From SB15 sp964639245 (GTDB taxonomy: Bacteria > Chloroflexota > Anaerolineae > Aggregatilineales > J027): a stretch of DNA of 19,195 nt. The stretch is from positions 1 to 19,195 of the forward strand of contig CAZXCU010000041.1 of the NCBI GenBank assembly GCA_964639245.1, given 5' to 3'. Under the pieces are notes generated by a model. The model was not told where the DNA came from, made no database searches, and saw only the letters and a program-made list of their open reading frames with translations. Position 1 is the stretch's first letter, and the number at the start of each line of letters is the position of its first letter. Positions 14,061 to 19,195 of the stretch are shown here, piece after piece. Both the position numbers and the translations under genes were made by a program.

Positions 14061-15100
14061 ATTATCGCAATTTAGGCCGTACAGGAGTCAAAGTTAGCCC
14101 TTTGTGCTTGGGCTGTATGAATTTTGGCGGACGCACCCCCGAAGCCGACTCGCTGGAAATTATTCATCGGGCGCTCGACGCAGGGATTAATTTTATCGAC
14201 ACCGCCAATGTCTACGGGCATGACCCGTTAAATTTCAGCGTTGGACGCGGGCGCAGCGAACAAATTGTCGGTAAGGCGCTCAAGGGCAAACGCGAACATG
14301 TTGTGCTGGCAACCAAAATGTATTTCCCCATGAGCGATTCCCCCAACGCGATGGGCAGCAGCCGACGGCAAATCATCGCGGAATGTGAAGCCAGCCTCCA
14401 ACGTTTGGACACCGACTACATTGACCTTTACCAGTTGCATCACCCCTCCAACGAAATTCCGATTGATGAAACGCTCCGCGCCCTTGACGATTTAATCCGG
14501 CAGGGCAAAGTCCGCTATATCGGGACAAGTTCCTTTGCCGCATGGCAGCTTGTCGAGTCGCTGTGGGCAGCCAAAGAACTGCACCTGAATCGATTCGTGT
14601 GCGAACAACCCGCTTATAACCTGTTAGACCGCCGCATTGAACGCGAACTCGTCCCGATGGCGCAAACCTACGGACTCGGCCTCATCGTCTGGTCGCCGCT
14701 TGCGGGTGGATTTTTAAGCGGCAACTATCGCAAGGGTGAACCCGCCCCCGCCGACTCGCGTTTTGTGGCGTTCTGGCAAGGCTATGACCAGAAACACAAC
14801 ACCGACGCGGCCTATCAAATTCTGGAAGTCGTGGAAAGTTTGAGCGCGGAAAAAAATTGCACGCCTACCGAACTCGTGCTGGCGTGGACAATGCAGCAAC
14901 CCGGCATCACCTGTCCGATTATCGGGCCACGCACCCTTGCCCATTTAGAAGCCAGTTTGGGCGCGTTCACCCTCACTTTTTCTGCCGATGACCTTGCCCG
15001 GATTGATGCCGTTGCCCCGCCCGCCAGCGTCACCATTCCCTATTATGGTTATGATGGCATGGCATGGGTTCCATGGGGGCCACATCAGCATCGCTGGTAA
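14057..15100 (+). CDS. Aldo/keto reductase
   Basis: Protein of 347 aa, a usual length for the bacterial AKR branch. It opens M-N-Y-R-N-L-G-R-T-G-V-K-V-S. The catalytic tetrad is D48 and Y53 (D-T-A-N-V-Y-G), K87 (A-T-K-M-Y-F) and H128 (Y-Q-L-H-H-P). The NADPH-binding part has S-P-L-A-G-G-F-L-S-G and R-T-L-A-H-L-E-A-S-L. It reduces aldehydes or ketones using NADPH; substrate unknown. The start is fixed by the ATGA overlap with the SDR. A longer reading from 13919 runs through the SDR gene and is rejected. A TetR gene follows on the same strand 82 bases on. Confidence 0.94.
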   Translation: MNYRNLGRTGVKVSPLCLGCMNFGGRTPEADSLEIIHRALDAGINFIDTANVYGHDPLNFSVGRGRSEQIVGKALKGKREHVVLATKMYFPMSDSPNAMGSSRRQIIAECEASLQRLDTDYIDLYQLHHPSNEIPIDETLRALDDLIRQGKVRYIGTSSFAAWQLVESLWAAKELHLNRFVCEQPAYNLLDRRIERELVPMAQTYGLGLIVWSPLAGGFLSGNYRKGEPAPADSRFVAFWQGYDQKHNTDAAYQILEVVESLSAEKNCTPTELVLAWTMQQPGITCPIIGPRTLAHLEASLGAFTLTFSADDLARIDAVAPPASVTIPYYGYDGMAWVPWGPHQHRW

Positions 15101-15115
15101 TATCCGCCTAAAGAC

Positions 15116-15160
15116 GCACCAATGGGATTTTAAGTTCATGCTATAATAGGCCATTGGTGC
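15116..15160 (+). promoter_or_regulatory. tetR promoter flanked by a 10-bp inverted repeat (likely autoregulatory operator)
   Basis: GCACCAATGG (15116-15125) and CCATTGGTGC (15151-15160) are perfect reverse complements. Between them is an extended -10, TGCTATAAT (15139-15147), with no good -35. The TetR start is 22 bases after the right arm. Each arm contains a CCA-N-TGG mini-palindrome. The symmetry is plain; binding by the adjacent TetR protein is inference from family habit. Confidence 0.6.
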
Positions 15161-15182
15161 ATTGTGAAGATTCGGTAAAAAA

Positions 15183-15767
15183 ATGAGTGACCTGCTGCAA
15201 ATTGCCGAAACCCGTCCGACGCGCTCGGATGCGGTCAAAAACCGAAGTCTGCTTTTGGAAACCGCCAGCCGCTTGTTCGAGGAACACGGGGTCGAAGCGG
15301 TGTCGATGTCTGCGATTGCGGATGCCGCCCATGTGGGCAAAGGCACGCTTTACCGTCACTTCAAAAACAAGGCCGAAGTCTGCAACGCCCTGCTTGACCA
15401 TGAACAAAAATTGCTGCAACAGCAAACCTTTGAACGGCTGCGTTCCACCTGCGACCCGCTTGAAAATTTGCGCTGGTTTTTGCGCGAACTGGTCAACTTT
15501 ACCTACAAAAATGTGCCGCTTTTGTACATCGGGGCGAGTGATAGCGGGATTATGATGCTTGACCATCCCGCGCATATCTGGTGGCGGCAGACGATTCGCG
15601 CCCTGCTGACTCAACTCAAACCCAACGGCGACATCGACTATATGACCGATGTGCTGTACATCATGACGGACGCGAACATTATCTATTTTCAGCGTTACGC
15701 CATGCGCTATGATACCGCCCGTATTGTTGATGGCCTGCATACCACCCTCCTCAAATTTATCGCTTGA
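15183..15767 (+). CDS. TetR/AcrR family transcriptional regulator
   Basis: Protein of 194 aa. The N-terminal three-helix DNA-binding domain is about 17-64, with turn and recognition helix in S-A-I-A-D-A-A-H-V-G-K-G-T-L-Y-R-H-F (43-60), the classic G-x-L-Y-x-H-F. The C-terminal ligand domain (about 75-194) is helical and specific to this protein; its ligand is unknown. Family members usually repress themselves and neighbouring genes until a small molecule binds. The gene lies just after the SDR-AKR operon and behind its own dyad-bearing promoter. No Shine-Dalgarno better than GAAGA is seen before the ATG. Confidence 0.92.
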   Translation: MSDLLQIAETRPTRSDAVKNRSLLLETASRLFEEHGVEAVSMSAIADAAHVGKGTLYRHFKNKAEVCNALLDHEQKLLQQQTFERLRSTCDPLENLRWFLRELVNFTYKNVPLLYIGASDSGIMMLDHPAHIWWRQTIRALLTQLKPNGDIDYMTDVLYIMTDANIIYFQRYAMRYDTARIVDGLHTTLLKFIA

Positions 15768-15776
15768 GAATATATA

Positions 15777-15839
15777 AGCCCACGAACGCTTAAATACGAC
15801 TACCCACCGTCCTTTAGGGTGGTGTGGCTTCACTGGGCT
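15777..15839 (+). other. Structured non-coding segment after tetR, possible remnant end of an IS200/IS605-type element
   Basis: An outer stem AGCCCA (15777-15782) / TGGGCT (15834-15839) encloses a hairpin CCACC (15804-15808) / GGTGG (15818-15822) with loop GTCCTTTAG. There is no T-run, so it is not an intrinsic terminator. The A-G-C-C-C start and CCTTTAGGG loop recall, from memory, hairpins at right ends of IS200/IS605-family elements. No tnpA or tnpB ORF is present, so this link is weak. Confidence 0.3.
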
Positions 15840-15938
15840 AAACGGACTACCGTTCTATTTCATATACATTTCTAATGTACGAAATTCAAATCCCGTGTTA
15901 TCTTTAGAAATGTAAACGGAACACAGTCCGTTTTTAGA
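15840..15938 (+). promoter_or_regulatory. Leader of yceI-like gene with two alternative foldings
   Basis: Long-range set: AAACGGACT (15840-15848) pairs with AGTCCGTTT (15925-15933). Nested inside it is an 11-bp perfect pair at 15865-15875 / 15904-15914. Local set: AACGG/CCGTT (15841-15854), TACATT/AATGTA (15865-15879) and AAACGGA/TCCGTTT (15914-15933), the last ending in TTTTT (15931-15935) like a weak terminator. The sets compete for the same bases. It could be an attenuator or riboswitch-like leader, or a small element with terminal inverted repeats. Confidence 0.4.
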
Positions 15939-15965
15939 GGAATGAAACGAGGAGAAACCCTAATC

Positions 15966-16508
15966 ATGGCTACTTGGAATCTTGACCCCACCCACAGCGC
16001 TGCCGAATTTGCCGTTAAACATATGATGGTCACAACCGTGCGCGGTAAATTTGACAGTTTGACTGGCAGCATTGTCTTTGACCCCGCCAATCCCGCCGCT
16101 AGCAGTGTGAATGTCGAAATTGATGCCGCCAGCATTTCAACCGGCACAAATGACCGTGACAATCACCTCCGCAGCGCCGATTTCTTGGATGCAGAAAACT
16201 TCCCCAAACTGACCTTCAAAAGCACCAACATTGAAGTCACAGGCGAAAACACCGGACGCATCACGGGCGATTTGACCATCCGTGAAGTGACCCGCCCTGT
16301 TGTGATTGACGCAGAATTCTTGGGTAATCTCAAGGATCCATGGGGCAACGCCAAAATCGCTTTCTCTGGCGAAACCAAAATCAACCGTGAAGATTTCGGC
16401 TTGGTCTGGAACGTTGCGCTGGAAACTGGCGGCGTGCTGGTTGGCAAGGAAATTAAAATTTTCCTTGAAGCGCAGGCTGTGGCGGTTCAAGAAGCCGTGA
16501 CTGCGTAA
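15966..16508 (+). CDS. YceI-like family protein (cytoplasmic form)
   Basis: Protein of 180 aa with family motifs in order: W-N-L-D-P-T-H-S-A-A-E-F-A-V-K-H at the N-terminus, then G-T-N-D-R-D-N-H-L-R-S-A-D-F-L-D (about 60-75), F-P-K-L-T-F and N-R-E-D-F-G-L. These proteins form a lipocalin-like barrel that binds polyisoprenoids or similar amphiphilic molecules. E. coli YceI is exported; this one has no signal peptide. AGGAG (15950-15954) supports the ATG at 15966 rather than 15942. It is a single gene with its own leader and a strong terminator. Confidence 0.94.
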   Translation: MATWNLDPTHSAAEFAVKHMMVTTVRGKFDSLTGSIVFDPANPAASSVNVEIDAASISTGTNDRDNHLRSADFLDAENFPKLTFKSTNIEVTGENTGRITGDLTIREVTRPVVIDAEFLGNLKDPWGNAKIAFSGETKINREDFGLVWNVALETGGVLVGKEIKIFLEAQAVAVQEAVTA

Positions 16509-16574
16509 TTTTTTACTTTTTTGTTGGGGGCAACTTCTAAAACCTGTCCCCAATCCTATCAGCGATGAACCATG

Positions 16575-16606
16575 CCCGCCGTACTTTTCCCCCGGCGGGT
16601 TTTTTA
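16575..16606 (+). terminator. Intrinsic terminator after the yceI-like gene
   Basis: CCCGCCG (16575-16581) pairs with CGGCGGG (16593-16599) across an 11-base loop, directly followed by six T (16600-16605). Confidence 0.85.
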
Positions 16607-16644
16607 TTGAGGGGTGCCGGTAGCAGATTTACGTGAGTCTGCCC

Positions 16645-16914
16645 TCATTTTGCAAACCGTTGGGCGGAACGGGCGCGGGCTTTGGTCGCTTCAGCCTCCC
16701 GATTTTTGGGTGGGGCGGTGGTTTCTAAGGCAGCCAGCAAATTAGCGGATACTGCCGCAATCATTTCAACCGCCGCGTTAAACGCTGCCTCATTCGATTG
16801 AGACGGGCGGTTGAATCCACTAATTTTCCGCACATATTGTAGGGCGGCGGCACGAATTTCATCCTCGTTGGCGGGCGGGTCAAAATTGAACAGGGGTTTG
16901 ATATTGCGGCACAT
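16645..16914 (-). CDS. DUF2277 family protein
   Basis: Protein of 89 aa that begins M-C-R-N-I and continues L-F-N-F-D-P-P-A, A-A-L-Q-Y-V-R-K-I-S-G-F and N-E-A-A-F, with a basic A-R-A-R-S-A-Q-R-F tail. This is the conserved DUF2277 pattern. The family is small, soluble and of unknown function. The ATG at 16914 keeps the invariant MCRN start and has TGGAG before it; the ATG at 16929 would add five residues. It lies 73 bases downstream of the RibD/DHFR-like gene on the same strand. Confidence 0.9.
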   Translation of the reverse strand: MCRNIKPLFNFDPPANEDEIRAAALQYVRKISGFNRPSQSNEAAFNAAVEMIAAVSANLLAALETTAPPKNREAEATKARARSAQRFAK

Positions 16915-16934
16915 GGGCTGTTTCTCCATTGGAT

Positions 16935-16956
16935 GGATGTAAAATAAATTTTAAGT
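16935..16956 (-). repeat. 22-bp element upstream of DUF2277 (copy 1 of 2)
   Basis: Begins GGATGTAAAATAAA on the plus strand and matches 17561-17582 at 20 of 22 positions (differences at 16949 and 16951). It lies 20 bases before the DUF2277 start; the other copy lies 18 bases before the RibD/DHFR-like start. In this copy the -10 would be TAAAAT, weaker than in copy 2. Confidence 0.6.
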
Positions 16957-16987
16957 AAATCCAAAAATATTAAGTTTGCTAAGGTTT

Positions 16988-17542
16988 TTATTTGTTGATA
17001 GGTTGAAAGACAAGCGCAAGGGAACCAAAACTAAGCAGTTTGCTTTCGACAAGCCTCATCTCTGTTGGAAGTGTCCCGTCCGGGAAAAATCGCCTTCCGC
17101 TTCCCATGACGAAGGGCTGGACTAAAAACCGATACTCATCTATCAGTCCTGTTCCCATGAGAGATTGAACGAGGGTTGCACTACCATCAATAATAATATC
17201 TTTGCCCGGCTGGTGTTTCAGTTTGGTGATTTCTTCAACGACATTACCTGAGAGAATGGTGGACTCTTTCCAAGGGGCTGTGGAAAGGGTATTCGAGACC
17301 ACATATTTGTGCATCTGGTTAAGGAGTGGCCCGGGGCCATCGCCAGTTGTCTGTTTAGACCAGCCCGGCCAAAGCATTTCATAGGTGACTCGTCCTAGAA
17401 GGTAAGCATCGCCTTTTGCGTATTCCTCCTTAATATACTGCATCCTTTCAGGGGTGTTGGTATTTTGCCACCAGTGATCCATCGTATCTGCATCAAAGAC
17501 ACCATCTAGGGTAATCCATGCTTTCACCCAGAGCTTTCTCAT
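16988..17542 (-). CDS. RibD C-terminal / dihydrofolate-reductase-like protein
   Basis: Protein of 184 aa. It has the strand and loop W-I-T-L-D-G-V (about 9-15), L-L-G-R-V-T-Y-E (about 48-55) and D-G-S-A-T-L-V-Q-S-L (about 119-128), followed by L-I-D-E-Y-R-F-L-V-Q-P-F-V-M-G-S-G-R-R-F-F. These are the NADPH-fold motifs of the RibD_C family (YyaP/YwjB group), which are mostly uncharacterised reductases, not proven DHFRs. AAAGGA eight bases before the ATG at 17542 fixes the start; a 15-residue longer reading lacks support. Promoter TTGACT-N16-TATACT is just upstream. Confidence 0.9.
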   Translation of the reverse strand: MRKLWVKAWITLDGVFDADTMDHWWQNTNTPERMQYIKEEYAKGDAYLLGRVTYEMLWPGWSKQTTGDGPGPLLNQMHKYVVSNTLSTAPWKESTILSGNVVEEITKLKHQPGKDIIIDGSATLVQSLMGTGLIDEYRFLVQPFVMGSGRRFFPDGTLPTEMRLVESKLLSFGSLALVFQPINK

Positions 17543-17560
17543 GTAAGTTTTCCTTTGATA

Positions 17561-17582
17561 GGATGTAAAATAAAGTATAAGT
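17561..17582 (-). repeat. 22-bp element upstream of the RibD/DHFR-like gene (copy 2 of 2)
   Basis: Near-identical to 16935-16956. Here it contains the TATACT -10 element and the first transcribed bases. Confidence 0.6.
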
Positions 17583-17601
17583 TGCATTCAATAAAAGTCA
17601 A
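17574..17601 (-). promoter_or_regulatory. Promoter of the RibD/DHFR-like gene
   Basis: On the minus strand, TTGACT (17601-17596), a 16-base spacer and TATACT (17579-17574). Strong by pattern. The -35 abuts the LexA-type dyad at 17602-17613. Confidence 0.6.
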
Positions 17602-17613
17602 GAACATTAGTTC
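17602..17613. promoter_or_regulatory. LexA-type dyad GAACN4GTTC between divergent genes
   Basis: GAACATTAGTTC, extended to a 5-bp arm on each side (AGAAC / GTTCT). It lies next to the minus-strand -35 and 17 bases before the DUF4291 start, so it could control both directions. Confidence 0.45.
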
Positions 17614-17630
17614 TGATAGGACTGTCAACC

Positions 17631-18233
17631 ATGAGTAAAATCCCTGCCTATCAGATTCGGGCGGATTACGATAAAGAAAGTATTGTAATTTATCAGGCCT
17701 ACAGAGAGGCGATTAGCAAACCCGCAATAGAAAAAAATGCTTTTCAACCGCCTTTTTCCTTTGAACGGATGACTTGGATTAAGCCCTCCTTTTTATGGAT
17801 GATGGAACGGAGTAATTGGGGGCAAAAATCTGAGCAGGAATATATCCTCAAAATTCGGATAAAACGCAGCGGGTGGGACGAAGCGCTTGGCAAAGGCATT
17901 CTCACACATCCTGAAAAATCTATTTACCCAAATCAAGAAGTTTGGCGCAACGCATTTGAAAAGGCACATGTTCATATTCAGTGGGATCCTGAACGTTCCG
18001 TCTATGGCAAAAAGCAGGAACATTACACAATTCAAGTGGGTATTAGTCGGCATCTCATTCGTGCCTATGTGGAGGACTGGATTCTCAAAATCGAAGATAT
18101 GCGCCCACTGGTGAAAAAAATCAATGAACTTCGGAAAGCAGGGCAGTACGACAAAGCCAAAAAGTACCTTCCTAATGAAAAAGTCTATACGGTATCGGAT
18201 GAAATCGCCCATTGGTTAGGCTTGTCACGCTAA
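17631..18233 (+). CDS. DUF4291 family protein
   Basis: Protein of 200 aa. R-A-D-Y-D then I-V-I-Y-Q-A-Y, F-x-R-M-T-W-I-K-P-S-F-L-W-M-M, V-H-I-Q-W-D-P-E-R, and I-Q-V-G-I-S then Y-V-E-D-W-I follow the DUF4291 pattern over nearly its whole length. A charged, lysine-rich tail (about 160-190) follows. Function unknown; it is soluble with no signal. AGGA nine bases before the ATG is the likely ribosome binding site. It is divergent from the RibD/DHFR-like gene and shares the dyad at 17602. The SRAP gene follows 39 bases on with its own promoter. Confidence 0.9.
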   Translation: MSKIPAYQIRADYDKESIVIYQAYREAISKPAIEKNAFQPPFSFERMTWIKPSFLWMMERSNWGQKSEQEYILKIRIKRSGWDEALGKGILTHPEKSIYPNQEVWRNAFEKAHVHIQWDPERSVYGKKQEHYTIQVGISRHLIRAYVEDWILKIEDMRPLVKKINELRKAGQYDKAKKYLPNEKVYTVSDEIAHWLGLSR

Positions 18234-18237
18234 AATG

Positions 18238-18265
18238 TTGCAAAATTTTGAAAATGCTTTATAAT
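18238..18265 (+). promoter_or_regulatory. Promoter of the SRAP gene
   Basis: TTGCAA (18238-18243), a 16-base spacer and a perfect TATAAT (18260-18265). Seven bases separate the -10 from the ATG at 18273, so transcription should start at or next to the A of the start codon: a leaderless mRNA. No Shine-Dalgarno is present. Confidence 0.6.
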
Positions 18266-18266
18266 A

Positions 18267-18278
18267 GAACGTATGTGC
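18267..18278. promoter_or_regulatory. Imperfect LexA-type dyad over the SRAP start
   Basis: GAACGTATGTGC, one mismatch from GAACN4GTTC. The last six bases are within codons Met1-Cys2, and Cys2 is invariant in the family, which may explain the mismatch. It overlaps the expected transcription start. Confidence 0.35.
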
Positions 18279-18953
18279 GGAAGATTTACACTTACAGTCA
18301 CCAACCCAGAATCAGTTCAGCAGAGTTTTAACCTGCAAACCGCCCCGTCTGCCCTCACTGCCCGGTATAACATCGCGCCGACCCAGAACGTTCCCGGGGT
18401 GATTCAGGATAGTGAAGGCAATAATCATCTGGTCGCGTTTTACTGGGGGTTGATTCCCTTCTGGGCGAAGGAAAAATCGTTCGGAACGAATCTAATTAAT
18501 GCGCGGTCAGAAACCTTGCAAGAAAAACGCAGTTTTCGGGATGCCTTCAAAAAAAGACGTTGCTTGATTGTGGCGGACGGATTTTATGAATGGCGTAAAA
18601 ATCCCGATGGCACAAAAACCCCGATTTATATTCGTGTGGATGAGGGTGCGATGTTCGGGCTGGCGGGTTTGTGGGAACGCTGGACAGACCCGGTGACGAA
18701 TGACCCCTTGGAAAGCTGCACGATTATCACCACCCAACCGAATGAATTGATGAAATCGATTCATAACCGGATGCCGGTGATTTTGCCGCGTGAAGCCCAC
18801 CAGCAATGGCTTGATCCCGCCGTGCAGGATGTGGACGCGCTGCAAGCCTTGCTCCGTCCTTTTGATGCTGGTCGGATGAGTGCCTATCCTGTTTCGGCTA
18901 AGGTAAATCGGGCTGGCAACGATGATGCAAGTTTGATTGAACCCGTCCAGTAA
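18273..18953 (+). CDS. SOS response-associated peptidase (SRAP; YedK/HMCES family)
   Basis: Protein of 226 aa starting M-C-G-R-F. Cys2, exposed after Met removal, forms the covalent link to abasic sites in single-stranded DNA. Other active-site residues are present: N33 (R-Y-N-I-A-P), N76-A-R-S-E80, E106 (F-Y-E-W) and H164 (H-N-R-M-P-V-I-L). This matches the E. coli YedK set C2/N75/E105/H160. The protein shields abasic sites at stalled forks. The length is normal and the frame intact. Its promoter carries a LexA-like dyad, in line with the SOS-associated name of the family. Confidence 0.96.
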   Translation: MCGRFTLTVTNPESVQQSFNLQTAPSALTARYNIAPTQNVPGVIQDSEGNNHLVAFYWGLIPFWAKEKSFGTNLINARSETLQEKRSFRDAFKKRRCLIVADGFYEWRKNPDGTKTPIYIRVDEGAMFGLAGLWERWTDPVTNDPLESCTIITTQPNELMKSIHNRMPVILPREAHQQWLDPAVQDVDALQALLRPFDAGRMSAYPVSAKVNRAGNDDASLIEPVQ

Positions 18954-18993
18954 AATCGATTTAAACAAGTTTATCCCAAATTTGAGATTCCTC

Positions 18994-19022
18994 TTGACAG
19001 GATGGGGCAGAGGGGATACTAT
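18994..19022 (+). promoter_or_regulatory. Strong promoter near the window end
   Basis: Consensus TTGACA (18994-18999), an optimal 17-base spacer and TACTAT (19017-19022). It is the best -35 in the window. Start expected near 19029; no ORF follows within the window. Confidence 0.6.
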
Positions 19023-19028
19023 TTGCAC

Positions 19029-19195
19029 TGTTGGACGGAATTAGTGTCTGCGGAACAAACCAAAAGACAACTCCGCTAAAACAGATAAAGACCCGGAGGT
19101 GTGACAAGTCACGCGGTGATGTAGATGTGAGAGATTGCTGAGCAATCGAGAAGGGTATCCCACCCGTGCCGTGTCCGCCGATGAGAGCAGAGAAG
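19029..19195 (+). ncRNA. Apparently structured non-coding RNA or leader, running off the window
   Basis: All three frames are closed by stops apart from a few codons at the very end. Small stems: GCGGA/TCCGC (19050-19054 / 19072-19076), which excludes CTCCG/CGGAG (19071-19075 / 19094-19098); GTGTGA/TCACGC with a CAAG loop (19099-19114); GATTGC/GCAATC (19133-19147); and GGGT/ACCC (19153-19165). It could be a small RNA, a long structured leader or the 5' part of a retroelement RNA. I recognise no Rfam family. The 3' part is outside the window. Confidence 0.35.

Noticed and set aside
15801..15825. Intrinsic terminator for tetR
   Set aside because: The hairpin is not followed by a T-run.
15141..15833. 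230-codon minus-strand ORF opposite tetR
   Set aside because: It mirrors the strong TetR coding frame, runs through the inverted-repeat promoter and has no recognisable domain or ribosome binding site.
19099..19195. Group II intron 5' end (GTGTGAC start)
   Set aside because: The GTGTG is itself in a local hairpin, no domain V or reverse transcriptase is visible, and the rest is outside the window; too little to call.

Overview
This 19.2 kb window looks like ordinary chromosome from a free-living environmental bacterium. The gene mix (WD40-cytochrome c fusion, secreted FAS1 protein, DUF4058, YceI, multi-sensor kinase, many SDRs) and the moderate GC suggest Chloroflexota, perhaps an Anaerolineae relative. 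That assignment is inference, because there is no rRNA or other marker gene. I see no tRNA, CRISPR array, prophage or intact transposon.

Layout. Positions 1-1437 carry a 5'-incomplete WD40/cytochrome c gene and a GNAT acetyltransferase. From 1459 to 8981 everything is on the minus strand: a small secreted protein, a two-FAS1-domain secreted protein, a single-chain MmeI-like (type IIL) restriction-modification enzyme and a PAS/GAF sensor histidine kinase. From 9131 to 15767 short genes alternate in strand: three SDR oxidoreductases, a six-helix K+-channel-like protein, a coupled DUF4058-DinB pair, a T4-PNK-like P-loop kinase, an SDR-aldo/keto reductase operon and a TetR regulator. From 15966 to 18953 come a YceI-like protein, DUF2277, a RibD/DHFR-like reductase, DUF4291 and an SRAP (YedK/HMCES) protein. 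The last ~240 bases are non-coding, with a strong promoter running into an apparently structured RNA.

Regulation is the most interesting layer. The Gram-positive LexA-type dyad GAACN4GTTC occurs exactly twice by my reading, both times at a promoter: over the expected transcription start of the restriction enzyme, and between the divergent RibD/DHFR-like and DUF4291 genes. A one-mismatch copy covers the start of the SRAP gene. This suggests a small DNA-damage regulon that includes a restriction system. Other signals are a 10-bp inverted repeat around the tetR -10 element, a leader before yceI with two mutually exclusive foldings, a 22-bp near-identical element upstream of both the RibD/DHFR-like and DUF2277 genes, and a likely leaderless SRAP transcript.

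Protein functions are assigned by motif recognition only, with no database search. Promoter and operator calls are pattern-based and weaker than the gene calls.
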